Position numbers and translations under genes: made by a program. A stretch of 64,000 nucleotides of DNA from SR1 bacterium human oral taxon HOT-345. GTDB lineage: Bacteria > Patescibacteriota > Gracilibacteria > Absconditabacterales > Absconditicoccaceae. The notes under the pieces are model-generated. The model saw only the letters and a program-made list of their open reading frames with translations, ran no database searches and was not told where the DNA came from. Positions within the stretch are counted from its first letter, which is position 1. Each line of letters starts with the position of its first letter. The stretch covers positions 744,001 to 808,000 of the forward strand of contig MPSQ01000001.1 in assembly GCA_003260355.1 (NCBI GenBank). The letters are read 5' to 3'. Of this stretch, positions 1-11,537 are shown piece after piece.

Positions 1-175
1 CTCTGAGTTTCCTCAGTGGTCAGAAAAAAAGAGTGAAGAGTATAAGAGTAAAATCATCGTGGGCAAAATAATCGAATTTGTCCAGAAAGACGGAAAGAAT
101 AAAAACACTAAGGAATACTCCTTGTTTGATTTCTATAAATTCATCGTCAAGAATATACCAAACGAATACTTTTAA
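1..175 (+). CDS. 3' end of an unidentified prophage gene
   Basis: Open frame from the window edge to a TAA at 173-175; about 57 C-terminal residues are visible, rich in Lys and Glu and ending in NIPNEYF. The start lies outside the window. It is 18 bases upstream of the next gene in the same direction, so it probably belongs to the prophage late operon. I do not recognise the family. Confidence 0.5.
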   Translation, partial: SEFPQWSEKKSEEYKSKIIVGKIIEFVQKDGKNKNTKEYSLFDFYKFIVKNIPNEYF

Positions 176-193
176 TTTATTATTTACACAAGA

Positions 194-502
194 ATGACAC
201 CAGAATTAGAACAACTTCATTCAGATTTTCAATCTGTTTTTGGGAAGGAAGTGCCAAGCAACAAAAAAAATGATGCAGAATGGATACAAAAAAAGATCGC
301 CGAAGCAAACGAAATCAATACTCAAGATCAAACAGATCCAGTAGCAAATTCAGAAAATACTGAGCAACAGGAAACTGTAGAACAAGAACAAGAGCAAGAG
401 CCTGAGCTTCAGAATCAAGATGAAGAAGAATATAGCTCAGAGGAAGATACACAACTGAGCTATGAGGCAAAAAAGATTTCAAAAATAAAATATCCTCTTT
501 AA
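194..502 (+). CDS. small acidic prophage protein
   Basis: A 102-aa protein with an N-terminal helical segment (residues 1-35), a Gln/Glu-rich low-complexity middle (about 45-90) and a basic tail. Its only recognisable character is composition. It sits just before the terminase genes with an 18-base gap to each neighbour, so it is probably co-transcribed with the packaging module. Function unknown; it could be an accessory packaging or DNA-mimic protein, but nothing in the sequence proves that. Confidence 0.55.
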   Translation: MTPELEQLHSDFQSVFGKEVPSNKKNDAEWIQKKIAEANEINTQDQTDPVANSENTEQQETVEQEQEQEPELQNQDEEEYSSEEDTQLSYEAKKISKIKYPL

Positions 503-519
503 TATCTAATTAGTAAAGA

Positions 520-954
520 ATGGCAACAAAGAGAACTCGAACAGAAAAAAAGAGACCAAGAGCAGATAGCCAAAAGAACAAAAAGGCTGTCGCTCTTGCC
601 GTTGCCAAGAATCCAATGGCAAGCACAAGAGAACTCGCAAAGATTGCAGGTGTGAGCAAAGGAACGGTTAATAATAAGTTGGGCGAACTTAGACAAGTCA
701 AAGATGAAGCCATATTGTGAATTTGTGATAAAGATATGGAAATTGTTACCAAAGCTCAGGAAGAGATTTTGAGGAGGCTCAATAGCCAAAAAGAACTCAC
801 AAAAATGAAAACTTCTGAAATCTCCTCAGTAGCAGAAGCAAGCACAAAGAGATATACAATCTTTAGAGGAAATGCTACAGATAAAAATTGAGGATTGAAC
901 AATCCCTACAGTGAGCTGAGTGATGATGAATTGCTCGCAATGATTAAGGACTAG
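520..954 (+). CDS. helix-turn-helix protein, probable terminase small subunit
   Basis: A 144-aa protein read through TGA at 718 and 889. The N-terminus is strongly basic and is followed by a helix-turn-helix at about residues 36-62 (motif TRELAKIAGVSKGTVNNKL), then a helical C-terminal part. Terminase small subunits bind the phage packaging site through such a domain and recruit the large subunit. The gene lies 21 bases upstream of the terminase large subunit and in the same frame, which is the usual place for terS. A transcription regulator is the alternative; position favours TerS. Confidence 0.6.
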
Positions 955-975
955 TTTTTTATATGAATTTCTGAT

Positions 976-2487
976 ATGGGAATTGATGAGGTAAAAAAAG
1001 AACTCGCAAGGAGAGAACTCGCAAGGAGAGATTTTTTGCACTACCTCAGATATGTATTCCCCGCTTTCCAGGATGTTGCCTATCAATGAAGTCCTGATCA
1101 TAAAGTCCATCATAGAATCACTGAGGCACTAATGAGAGTAGCAAGAGGAGAATGCAAGAGACTGATGATTTTTTGTCCTCCAAGAATGGGAAAATCAACA
1201 GACGTTACTCAATACTTCCCGAGCTGGATGTTGGGAAATAATCCAAATCTTAACTTCATTATCTCATCATACTCTGCTGATCTAGCAAATGATTTTTGAA
1301 GAAAAACAAAAAGAATTTGTGAAAGTCAGCTTTTTAAGAATGTTTTTCCAAATTTTGAATTTGCGAAAGATAAAAGAGAGTGAGGGAATTGGGAGACTGC
1401 TCAAGGAGGAGGTTACTACTCAGTCGGAGTTGGAGGATCAATCACAGGTAAGGGATCAAATATCCTTTTAATTGATGATCCAGTGAAAGATAGAGAGCAA
1501 GCGAACTCAGCAACCATTCAGGCAAAAGTAATTGATCGATATGACTCTGTGGCATTAACCAGGCTACAAGACCAGAATTCTGCAATCATCGTGATTATGA
1601 CCAGATGGAATATCAACGACCTCTGATGATACTTAGAGAGAGAAGAAAAGAACTGAGGAGATATTCGAGAGAAAGTAGTTATTCAAGCAATAGATGATAA
1701 TGGCAACGAAATTATCCGACCCTGAAAGCGAGACAAAGGTTATTTTACGGCACAAAAGAATAAAATGCTTAAAGAAAACCGATATGCACTCTATCAACAA
1801 GATCCTATCAATGCAACAAATGGGATCTTTAAGAGAGGAATTTTTCAGTATTTTAAGCTTTCGGATTTTGAGAGAGCTGATGGAATACTAAAAAAATCTG
1901 ATTTAACCTGTGGAATTATGATAGATCCAGCATTCTCAAGTAGTAAGAATTCTGATGACGCCACGGTTGGACTCTACGGGAAACATAAAATCACTAAAAA
2001 TCTCTATCAATTGGATCTCTATGCTGATACTTCAGCACCAAGTGCAACGATCTCAGCGACCATAAGTATGGTGAACAAAGCTAAAGCAATGGGATACAAA
2101 GTCAGCTTTATTCATTGTGAGAGCGCAAAAATCAATAGAGAGCAGACGAAATTTATTCAAGACCTCAAAAAAGAGCTTATCTATCAAGATATTCAGATTC
2201 CTTTCTATACTACCGAAGCTAAGGGTAAAAAAGAGGACAGGATCAAGCAAGAATGTGAGCCACCGATGACCGCTGGAGGATTCTTTATGAGAGGTGATGG
2301 GAATACCGAAGTCCAACTCAAACAAGAACAACAATTCCTGGATTTCCCAAACTGAAAGCACGATGATATTATCGATAATGTCGCTCAAGCCTATATGTAT
2401 TTTAGGAAAATTGAAAAAAGGGCTGGAGAAAGTACGGATAGATATTCTGGAGTTGTGAACGTAAATAGAGATTCAGAGCTCTACTAA
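976..2487 (+). CDS. phage terminase large subunit
   Basis: A 503-aa ATPase-nuclease that pumps phage DNA into the prohead. Walker A is CPPRMGKST at residues 67-75 (Lys73), Walker B NILLIDDP around residues 163-169. The RNase H-like nuclease domain begins with MIDPAF (Asp317) and ends with HDDIIDN (Asp463/464). Several Gly are TGA, including the one at residue 38 (YQGSP). The start is the only ATG after the preceding in-frame TAG at 952. Length and domain order are normal for TerL. Confidence 0.93.
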
Positions 2488-2550
2488 AAACAACAATAAA
2501 AAAATCATAAATCAGAGAAATATAGCACAACAACCAATAAAACTCAAACT

Positions 2551-2584
2551 ATTTTTCTGCACAGAAAGGCAAACTGAGTATAAA
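2551..2584 (+). promoter_or_regulatory. putative phage promoter, copy A
   Basis: In the gap before the portal gene: CTGCAC at 2557-2562, 16 bases, then TATAAA at 2579-2584, followed by a G run and AAATTTAT. The same arrangement with the same spacing recurs at 12702-12729, before the fibre module. Two matching elements ahead of two late gene blocks suggest a phage late promoter. Inference from the pair only. Confidence 0.5.
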
Positions 2585-2613
2585 GGGGGAAATTTATATT
2601 TCCTCTTTTTGTT

Positions 2614-4596
2614 ATGATTAAAAATCGAGAGAAGCTTGCAGAAAAAAAGAATGCAGAAGAAAGAATGCGAACTGAGGGGCTTAGGCTTCAAGTAATTAGA
2701 GAATATGAGATGGGGGCAAGTTATGTGAAGCCAAAAAGAGACCAATATGCAGAGAGGATCGAGAAGTGGAATCCTCAGAGGAAGAAAAAAAAGAAAATCC
2801 TGAATATCAACATGATCTCTGAGGCGATAGATGTGGCGGTTTCGGTTTCTTATTCTGATGCTCTTAGTGTCAGATTTGTGTCTCGTGATGGATTCCTCCA
2901 CCAAGAACAGGCTGACAAGCTCCAGTATGTCGCCGAATTTGACTCTCAAGAAGCTCACTATCAGCAGATTAAGTACCAATCAGAGCGAGATAGACACTTT
3001 TATGGAGTATCAATCAGATTCAACGAATGATGGGAAGATACAAAAAAACATCCTATCTTTACCGTGATTGATCCAATGACCTGGATTCCTGATCCGCTAC
3101 CTTCACAGACAGGGAAATTTAATGGTCAAAACTATAGATTTCACTGATTCAGTATGCAAACGAGCATTTGGGATATGATCTGAGCTAAAAAAGCTGATGG
3201 AAGTTGTCTCTATAAGAAGTCAGACCTTAATAATCTTATAGCAAACTACACAAAAGAGCAAAGAGAATCTTCGAGAGCAAGAAATTCTGCTTGGAACTAT
3301 AATCAAGTGAATGTAGATACCTTAACAGGGAATTTCAGTCTAGGGTTGTATTATCACTTTACAATTTATGAGGGCAAGAAAGTCTTCACAGTGCGAGATG
3401 CAGAACGCAAGACTTTGCTTAGATATGTAGAACTCCAAGCTGTGACTAAGGAGGAAAAGAAGAATGAAAGGCTGATACCTCGACCAATCACCTTGACGTA
3501 CTTTAAGCCTCGTAGGGGTGATGCATTCGGAGAGAGCTTCTGTGATTTGCTTGAGGATAAGCAAAACGGAAAATCAATCCTTGCGAATCTCTCAATAATT
3601 AAGGCGCAGAAAGAAGCCAGAGGAGGAAAGTTTATCGTGAACAGTAGGCTGATCACAAACAAAGAAGCAGTTCTGAATTCTTCTCCTTATGAAAGCTATA
3701 TTTTCACAACACAAGACACAGAGAATGAGAATCTGAGCAATGCGATGTTTGAGCTACCTCAGAGTCAGATCAAATCTGATGTATGGTCAATGCTGAACTT
3801 TATTGACAATGAGGCTAAAAGCGCAACCGCTCAAGATGAGCTCCAGAGAGGAATCATCCCTGACAAGAGCATGACGAAAGCTGAAGCTCAGCAAGCTCAA
3901 GCGAATAACAATATCAGATCTCTCCTGAAAAATACCGTAGCTTCACGAGGAGAAAAAGACTTTTGGTTTCTTTGGTGGAGGTGCTATCTGCAATACTTCG
4001 CACAATCAGATGATAAGTTTATAGCACTGAATAACAATTTTGAGTATGCAGGAGAGACAATCAAAAAAGATGAATTCTTAACAGGTCTCGATCCTCATAT
4101 TATGATTGGAACAAGGTCAGAGCTTGATTCTGTCGATGACCAGCAAGCTCAATTCTTCACCTTGCAAGTGCTCCCAATGCTCCAGAATCCTATGCTCTCT
4201 GAGGCAAGTAAAAAAATGATGATGAGGCACTGGCTAAAGCTCAATAAGATGAAACCAAATCAGATTTATGCTTTTATTCCCTTAGATGCCACAGAAAGGA
4301 AATGTAAGGCTTATGTAGAGATGGTAAACGCTGATATTATGCCTGAGTCAATCTTTGCTGATCCTAGCGTAGATTATCAAACCCTTTGGATCTATATGCA
4401 GAATGCAAAAAGTGGAGAAATGAAAGAAGCTGTCCTTGGAGCATTATCGCAAATACTGATCCAATCAGGGACTATGCAAACTACTGAGCAATACGGAGCA
4501 ATAGCGAATAGTGCAAGCAATATCGCACTCGCTCAAGGAATGCAAGGAATGAGGCAAGGACTCCAAACTAGACAAGATGTTTTACCTGCTAAATAA
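2614..4596 (+). CDS. phage portal protein
   Basis: A 660-aa protein (TGA read as Gly at 3028 and elsewhere). It follows terL and precedes scaffold and capsid genes, the invariant portal position. The length is near that of podovirus P22-type portals, which form the dodecameric vertex through which DNA enters. A basic, helical N-terminus is followed by an aromatic-rich centre with many Asn/Gln and a long helical C-terminal part ending in Gln-rich sequence. I see no single diagnostic motif, so the call rests on size and order. Confidence 0.75.
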
Positions 4597-4598
4597 AG

Positions 4599-4877
4599 AT
4601 GAATAAGAAATCTGTACTCAAAAAGCTCTGAGACTGGAATGTTATGACTAATACTGAGTCTCGAAAAGTCTTTATCTGAGCAATTAAGGAATATAGAGTC
4701 AAAAAACTCAATGAGCTTCTTAACTCAGAGGGTAATGATGAAGCGCTCAAAGAAGTCATTAAGCTCATGAACTTTATCATAAAAAAGCCTGAGGAAATCA
4801 GTGCTAATCTCAATGGCGAACTCTTCGTCGCCAAGAAGAACGAAGAGATAGAAAAAGAGTTTGAAAGCTACTATTAG
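4599..4877 (+). CDS. small unidentified virion-module protein
   Basis: A 92-aa charged, helical protein recovered only with TGA as Gly (residues 11 and 27). It starts 2 bases after the portal stop, so it is translationally linked to the portal gene, and ends before the scaffold gene. Many phages carry a small head-completion or minor protein here. Function not recognised. Confidence 0.6.
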
Positions 4878-4928
4878 AACAATCTGGCATTTGTGTAGCT
4901 CACAATGTAAGCCCATCCTTGCCCTTTG

Positions 4929-4949
4929 GTGATTCAGCTTAGGAATCAC
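4929..4949 (+). other. hairpin upstream of the scaffold gene
   Basis: A perfect 7-bp inverted repeat, GTGATTC and GAATCAC, with a 7-base loop, in the 116-base gap before the scaffold start. There is no T run, so it is not a standard terminator. It could tune expression or mRNA stability of scaffold and capsid. Confidence 0.35.
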
Positions 4950-4993
4950 TTTCGCGGTTGGTATCCGCTTTTATCACTTACCACACTATAACA

Positions 4994-5506
4994 ATGGATG
5001 AAAAAGAATTGCATGATCAGGAAATGGATCAAGAAATGGAAAATGAAGATCAGGAACAGGATGAGCCTGATTACAAGGCTTTATCTGAGCAGTATAAGGC
5101 ACAAGCCGAGAAAGAAAAAGCTCGTGCTGATAAATACGAGTGAAGATATAAGTCTCTAAAAAAACAGGATAAACCTGAATCTAAGTCAGAGTTTTCTGAA
5201 GAAGATGTCGAGGAAAGAATCTACTCAAAAGTAGAGTTCTACAATCAACATCAAGGAGCAAGTGAATACAAGAATGATATTGAGAATCTTGTTAAGACTA
5301 AAGGTCTTGATAGAGAGGACGCAATGAAGCTTGTATTAGCTCAAAAAGCACCAGAGAAGTTGGTTGATCCAGCATATTTCAACAAAAAAGATGCTGGTTC
5401 TACTTCTATGCAAGGGACTACCCCAACTTCTAAGGCTCCAACAGTTGAGAATATCCTTAAGGCAAAAAGCGTTAAGGAACTCGACGAAATGGTAGGGATT
5501 GCATAA
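4994..5506 (+). CDS. phage capsid scaffold protein
   Basis: A 170-aa, very acidic, helical protein. Residues 1-60 are a Glu/Asp/Gln/Lys-rich coiled coil, the middle is charged, and the C-terminus has a short helix (KAKSVKELDEMVGIA). Small acidic coiled-coil proteins directly upstream of the major capsid protein are typical scaffolds that guide prohead assembly and then leave. Start chosen at the ATG giving MDEKELHDQ; an upstream frame extension adds only hydrophobic non-coding-like sequence. Confidence 0.75.
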
Positions 5507-5531
5507 TTTTATTCTTTATACTACTTAAACA

Positions 5532-6674
5532 ATGGCAGGAACTAACGACGTACAAGCATTTATTCCATCAATTTGGTCAAAAAGGACTCAATTGATGAAA
5601 AGAGAGAAATCAATTATTTACGCTATTGCAAACTTTGAGGAAAGAGCAGGTTTGCAATTTGGAGCAGAGGTATTTAGACCTTTTATGATGGATGATCTCG
5701 AGATCAATCAATACACAAGAGGTAAGGATGGGAAAGAGCAGACACTCAAGACTATGCCTGAAAAACTCTTGATTGATCAAGAGAACGAAATCACAGTGTA
5801 TATTGATACCAACGATCAAATCCAATCAAAGTACTCTATCGAAAAAGAATTTTCAGACAGAGCATCTAATTTGCTTGTAGCAAATGAAGATGGAAGATTT
5901 CTTGAGGAGATCCTCTTTGCTGAGTATTCGCTTGATGGTGGAGTTGTTAACAAAACTAATGTTGCAGATCTCCTTTCTGAGTCTAAAGACGAGCTCTCTA
6001 TCAATAATGTAGAAGATAAGGAACTTATCGTAGTTGGACCATCAAAGCTAATGGGAGCAATTGAGCTCAATGCAATCAAGGATGGATTTAATCTTGCAGA
6101 TTCTACTCTTAAGAATGGATTTGCTGGGACATTCTTGGGGCTTGAGTGTTACAAGAACAACCACTTGCCTCACACTACTAAGCTTAGCAAAGTACCAGCT
6201 GATGGAGATTCAATTAAAATCAATGGGGTTAAGATTACTTTCAAGACAACTCCTGTGGCTGCTGGAGATGTAAAAGTAGGAGCAAACTTACAAGCTTCTA
6301 TTGAAAATGCAAACAAAGTACTTCTTGGAGCAACTGAGGATTCAGCAACAGGTAAAGCACTTGCTGATGAAGACAGAAAAAAGGTAAAGAGAGTAAGAGC
6401 AAAGATTATCCTTACTGGGGCAAGCGAAGCTCATGTCTTTACTTCTGGGAAGGCGAGAATTGAACTTACAGGGTTTGCTTCTGAAAAGACCTATGTATAT
6501 GCAATGGTTGGACAGAAGAAGACTATTGATTGCGTAATTCAAGATATGCCAGAAATTCAGCAGAATAAGGCTGAGAAAAGAAAGGGATACTTTTATATGG
6601 CAACGGATCTCTTTGGGGTTAAAGCTTTCAAAGAGGGAAGAGAAAGAATGCTTAAACTTAAGATGGAAGCCTAA
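5532..6674 (+). CDS. major capsid protein
   Basis: A 380-aa protein, uninterrupted by TGA, between scaffold and adaptor genes. An N-terminal arm is followed by a segment resembling the HK97-fold E-loop and spine, a more variable insertion with Ala/Lys-rich and beta-like sequence (about residues 220-330), and a C-terminal stretch (YFYMATDLFGVKAFKEGRER) that fits the end of P22/N4-type capsid proteins. It forms the icosahedral shell. The use of GGN instead of TGA for Gly is notable beside its neighbours and fits high expression. Confidence 0.85.
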   Translation: MAGTNDVQAFIPSIWSKRTQLMKREKSIIYAIANFEERAGLQFGAEVFRPFMMDDLEINQYTRGKDGKEQTLKTMPEKLLIDQENEITVYIDTNDQIQSKYSIEKEFSDRASNLLVANEDGRFLEEILFAEYSLDGGVVNKTNVADLLSESKDELSINNVEDKELIVVGPSKLMGAIELNAIKDGFNLADSTLKNGFAGTFLGLECYKNNHLPHTTKLSKVPADGDSIKINGVKITFKTTPVAAGDVKVGANLQASIENANKVLLGATEDSATGKALADEDRKKVKRVRAKIILTGASEAHVFTSGKARIELTGFASEKTYVYAMVGQKKTIDCVIQDMPEIQQNKAEKRKGYFYMATDLFGVKAFKEGRERMLKLKMEA

Positions 6675-6680
6675 GTATCG

Positions 6681-6706
6681 CTACCGTCCGCCTAGGTGGG
6701 CGGTAG
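6681..6706 (+). terminator. hairpin after the capsid gene
   Basis: A 12-bp inverted repeat (CTACCGTCCGCC against GGTGGGCGGTAG, two G-T pairs) starts 7 bases after the capsid stop. The T tract behind it is weak, so it is more likely a partial terminator or 3'-end stabiliser that raises capsid mRNA over downstream genes. Confidence 0.5.
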
Positions 6707-6742
6707 ACTTATTCAGGCTTTTAAAACTTGTAAATTGAAAGA

Positions 6743-7423
6743 ATGACTATAAAAACCGAGTTTCTTGATCTGGTTAGAGAGGAAACAGAACTTAATCTCC
6801 AACAATGCTCAGATGCTCTACTCATGACGTATCTAAATCAAGTGAGAGATGATATTTTTAGTTTTGCTTCAACCTTCAACGGGAATCATTTTACGTGGAA
6901 TTACTGGATCACTGACCTCATAGCATGACAGGCAGAATACACCATGGCAGAAAAGGCTCAAGATACAAAGTATGATATGAAAAAAATCCTGTCTGTTTAC
7001 AGGAAGAATGAAAATAACGAATGGAATAAGCTAAAATCCTATGATTTGGAGGCTCTTCCTCATTCCCTATCTGAACTGGAGCAGAATTGACCAGATTTTT
7101 ATTTTCGTGCCGATACGAACAGCATTTTCCTCTATCCGATTCCTCTAAAAACCATCAAAGATGGACTCAAGGTTGTTGGAAGCTATTTACCAAAAGTAGT
7201 GAATGCTGAAGATACGATGGATGCACTCCTAATTCCTAGAGAGTATCAGACACTCCTCTGGGTTGGATTGACTGCAAAAATCTATCAATACAAAAAACAA
7301 TATGACGAGAGAAATCTTGCTCTCCAAAACTACGAGAACGAAAAGCTGAAATTCAAAGCTACGAGTGGAGAAATGCAACAGATCTATTATGCAAATGCTA
7401 ATGATTTATCTGAATTTGAATAA
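6743..7423 (+). CDS. head-tail adaptor protein
   Basis: A 226-aa protein, TGA as Gly at 6926 and 7088. It has the size and pattern of podovirus adaptor proteins (T7 gp11 / P22 gp4 type) that bind below the portal: an N-terminal helical part, a beta-rich centre with an aromatic FYFRADTNSIFLYP segment, and a C-terminal helix bundle starting LLIPREYQTLLWVGL. It lies between capsid and the large nozzle-like protein, as expected for this family. Confidence 0.7.
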
Positions 7424-7426
7424 AAA

Positions 7427-9694
7427 ATGGCTAAAAAAGTGTATATGATCTCAAGTATTAACAACGGAATAGCAAACAATAGGAAACTCTGCAAACCCTG
7501 ACAGGTAGGAGACCTAGAGAATATTGACTTAACAGCAGATGTGATGAGTATAAAACTCGCAGGGAAAGATTCAGAAAATATTATCAATTATAGAGGAGAA
7601 CAAGGGAAAATTGTTCACAGTGTATGAGATACTTATCTCACAAGAGACGGACACTTTGAGGATGTTTATATTTATAACGAAGCTGCTCTCAAAAGAAAAA
7701 CGCCGAGAGATATTAGTTATACACAATATGTCCTTCCGAAACAAGTCACTAAGCATCTCAAAGGAGATGCTGGGTGATTTTTTGAAACAAACGGGAGATG
7801 AGAAACTACTGTTTATGGAGCTTTAAGTTTTTCAAATAAATCACAATACTTTGATCTGACCTATACAGTGCTTGCTACCAATACTTTTTTGCATCTTGTA
7901 AAATCAAGGATAAGTGCGAGATCAAACGTAATTCCCAGCGAAGTAAGAGATGGAGCTTATACAAACTATTGAGGACGGACATATCAGACCGACGGTTATA
8001 AACACACCGCGAGAGCCACAACATGAATTGCAAGGAGGGTAAACGAACTTTTCCATTCCTTTCAGTTTGAATTTGCCTTTATGGAGTGGACTAAAGGGAC
8101 AGTACAAGTTTTGATAGAATATACAGGGGAAGAAAAGACCAAAAATGGGAAAAACTACGACTCTGTAGAGACGACTAAGACTTATACCGAGACTCTTAGA
8201 GCTGAGAGGAATGGGCTCATAAATAAAATCTGAATACAAGGGCAGACAAAGGAAGGGGTTACAATTAAGTTCACTCCTAGTGCTGATTTTGATGGGAAAT
8301 TGGTTTATAATGGACTATATTCATGGTGAGATACTTTAACCAATCCAAAGTACTTTGAGGAGCTTTATGGAGTCAGAATCAATTACCATAAAATCAAATC
8401 AGCAGATAAGCATCCTATGATCATTATCAGTAACAAGCTCTATGTAGGATGTTGAGATAAAATTGAAGTTTATATGATCAACCAGGAAGAAGATGATAGG
8501 AATGGGAATATCCAGTTAGTTGAGGATGTGGATGTAAGATTATGAGTTGGGATGAAGATTATCTCTCTTACGCAGTACGGAAATTATCTCATGATCTATG
8601 CGAATGGAAGAGAAGATGCCTATCAAATTGTCTCAGATGGTTCAGGTTCTGCCACTGAGAGTACTTTTATCTGGAAAGGAATGCAATTTGTCTCAGTATC
8701 AAATGATGGAGGACAAGACTTTGTTATTACAGAGAGGCAAAATAGTTACCAATTTTGGGCAGTAAGTGGGACAAATAAGCAGATACTTTTTAGCTCTGAG
8801 AGAATTTTTACTCAGAAAAATATGAGAGAGAAAGAAAAGTATCTGTTTGGCTTCTGAGGAGAGGCAAACTACTCAAGAATGGGAAGGTACCTCATATCAA
8901 GTAAAGAAAATGAGGTATATCTGTTTGATGGGCTTAAGAATTGAGTAAGAGGGATGAGTAGGTTTACCCTTGATCAAGGAGTAAAAATTTCACATATCCA
9001 CGAAGAAAATCAGGACTCAATTCTCTGTTGCACCACTAATAGGGCAACAAAAATCAATAGTATGCAGAGGATCCAGCTCAATAATGATTACAATACATGC
9101 TTTGATGGAAGTATCACACTCCCTACTCTCGTAAGTCCAATAGAAGAAGGACAGCTAGAAAGCATCAGATTTTGAGCTTATTTGCCTAACGAAAAGAGTA
9201 AAATAGAGCTTCGAGCGATGATTAACTCAAAAGACTACTTCACTTTTGAGGTAAAGAATGCTGAGGGGAAGAATTTTTCAAAATGCAAACTTCAAAATCA
9301 GCAAGGAGCATGGCACTTAGAACTGATAGATTCAAAACTTGATAATGGTGTCGGGTATGTAAGCTTTAGAACTGTTGGAGAGCTTGAGAAAGTAAAAACC
9401 TTTAATGCCGATACAACTCTCCTAGATATGAATGGATGAACATTATTAGAAAGCAACAATATTCTCAGCTATGACCACTATATCAAAGTTGAAGAAATCA
9501 CTAGAGCCAACCAAAAAACCTGAACAAAAGAGCTCTGATACACAACGACCGTTGACTTAAGAAAACTTAATGCAAAAATCTGAACTTTTAACGAGGTGAG
9601 TATAAAGCTCAAGCTCAGTGCTGGTGGGACTGCTGAGAGTCCAAGGGTCGCAGGACCAATCGTTTATTTCTATACAACAAAAGAAAATGGCTAA
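7427..9694 (+). CDS. large tail (nozzle-like) structural protein
   Basis: A 755-aa protein spanning many in-frame TGA (Gly) codons; standard-code reading breaks it into more than ten pieces. It starts 3 bases after the adaptor stop. Rich in beta strand, Gly, Asn, Thr and aromatic residues, with recurring short motifs such as NGxxD and repeated segments of the form YLISSKENEVYLFDG that look like propeller blades. Size and position match T7 gp12-type tail nozzle or P22 stabilisation proteins. Function is inferred from order and composition. Confidence 0.6.
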
Positions 9695-10451
9695 CGAAGA
9701 AACCCAAATCCTAGACTATCACGAGAGGAACAATAGATTTTGATGACACCCTGAATATATGGAAGATTACTGGCTCAAGAATGGCTATGAATGGAGAGAT
9801 GGACTACTGCAACCTAAAATAGATCCAAGGAGTTTGAACGATGGTTGAATACCAACGAATGATTATAATATGCCCGCACAACCAGGACTTAATATGATGC
9901 CACTCAATGCGAGATTGCAGGTAGGGAGTAAGTATTTGGATCAATGTAATATATCTGGGTATGTGGTGAAGAATTTTGATGGAAGCTGGGGTAATTTAAC
10001 AAAAATTCCTCTCATCAATAAGATTAACTCACTAGATGAGATCAATCATGAATGGCATCAGGGGAATATGAAAGACTTTGCGACTAAGAAATTTTTTGAG
10101 AAAGAGGTAGTTGGAAAGATTGATTGGCAGGTTAAAGATTGATATTTGGAGATTCCGCAAGACTGAAACTACATAATCTACTATGTTGTTGAATTTTTTC
10201 ATGATAAGAATCGGGATCCTGTAGATTCTCACTATAAAATGTATGCTGAGATTACACTTCATAATAATAGTGGGATACCAGATTATATAGGGAGAGAATC
10301 TAAATATACAATAACATTACCAGATTACATATCTTGAACAATTGTGAGCAATATAAAGGCAAGACAAAAAATCTGAATCAGTTGCATGTTGAAAGCGGTA
10401 GATAATTGTTTTGTCAGAACTTTTATGTCGGTGATAAAACTCTCCCAATAA
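9687..10451 (+). CDS. virion-module protein of unknown function
   Basis: A 254-aa protein whose ATG overlaps the end of the preceding gene by 8 bases, indicating translational coupling. It has a Gly/Asn/Pro-rich N-terminal third and a beta-rich remainder; the end contains two Cys. It could be a tail accessory or fibre-attachment protein. No family recognised. Confidence 0.55.
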
Positions 10452-10458
10452 AATCAAC

Positions 10459-10486
10459 TTGACTTTTAATATGGAAAGGGTATTAG
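10459..10486 (+). promoter_or_regulatory. sigma70-type promoter for the envelope-protein cassette
   Basis: TTGACT at 10459-10464, a 16-base spacer and TATTAG at 10481-10486, in the short gap before the gene at 10517. The spacer equals that of the other promoters in the window. It would let the three following genes be expressed from the lysogen independently of late transcription. Confidence 0.5.
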
Positions 10487-10516
10487 AGAGGATGTTTTAT
10501 CTCCTTTCTTTTTTTA

Positions 10517-11035
10517 ATGAAAAAGCTTTTTATACTACTAGCATTTGCTCTTGGGGCTTTCTGATTTTCTGCATTTTGAATGAAATGAGTCTGTATAATT
10601 GGAGACATAGAGTCTTTATGCCTTTGTAAGGTTAACGGACAAAATAAAAATACGCCTGTAGACCAAGAGGCTTATAATTCTTGTATCACCGAAGAAAAAG
10701 CAAAGCGTAATCAAAAAACACCAGAGGAGAAAAAAGCTGAGCTTGAGGAGAAGGTAAAAAATCTTGAAGAAAAGACTGAAACTGTAGTTGAGAGAGTAGA
10801 AACAGTAGTAGAAAAAGTGGAGAAAGTAGTTGAGAAGAAAATGACACAAGAAGAAGCTCAGGCATATGCAGAACTTAAAGAGAAATCTGCGGTTATTGAT
10901 GGGCTTTTTGAAGCTATTAAAACTAAAGATAAAGCAACTCAAGAACAAATAAAAAGTGTTGTTGAAGCATTCAAAAAAAGTAGTGATCAGTATACTAAGA
11001 ATATCGGATTTTACTTGGGGTATTTGATGAGATAA
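10517..11035 (+). CDS. exported coiled-coil protein (prophage cassette)
   Basis: A 172-aa protein with a signal-peptide-like N-terminus (MKKLFILLAFALGAFGFSAFG) in which two Gly are TGA, four Cys around residues 26-56, and a long Glu/Lys/Val coiled coil (about 65-120) with a repeated ETVVERVE / EKVVEK pattern. It is likely exported and could span the periplasm as a rod. First gene of a promoter-led three-gene cassette; its stop overlaps the next start by one base. Function unknown; host-envelope modification by the lysogen is one possibility. Confidence 0.6.
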
Positions 11036-11511
11036 TGGGAAGAAAAATCAGGATTCTTCTCTTTTTTCTTATATTCCTTGCTGGATGCTCAAATGGTAAA
11101 ATTGAAGAAAAAAGAGATACAACGATTGTCGATTTATTAAACGATGGAAACAGTATTATCTCTTGTGATTTAAACATATGACCAACAATAACAGCAGAAG
11201 AAGATGAAAATTGAAGGATGGATACGCTATCATTTAATGGAAATCAGAAAGAATCAAAACCACTTCAAATTATCATTACAGATATAGCATCTGAAGAACC
11301 AAAACTTAAGGGGAATGCTGATGAAGTGGAGCTAATAAAACTTCCTACAGGGAATCCTGATACTGTTTATATGCTTGAAGAAACTGGTTTTTGAAATATT
11401 ACTTTGTGGACATTTTTCAAGAAGCAAAAGATGCTGGTGATGAGTAAACAGTACTATAACTCATTAGGTGGGTATATCTATGCAACACAGATGGCATGAT
11501 TCTGTAAGTAG
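11035..11511 (+). CDS. prophage-encoded lipoprotein
   Basis: A 158-aa protein with a clear lipoprotein signal: MGRKIRILLFFLIF, then lipobox LAGC with Cys18 as the lipidation site. The mature part is soluble and acidic with a few TGA-coded Gly. The stop and start of adjacent genes overlap (TAATG), so it is coupled to the coiled-coil gene. Prophage lipoproteins often block superinfection or help lysis (spanins); neither can be proven here. Confidence 0.65.
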
Positions 11512-11537
11512 TTTTTTTTATTCTTTATAATTGAGGA

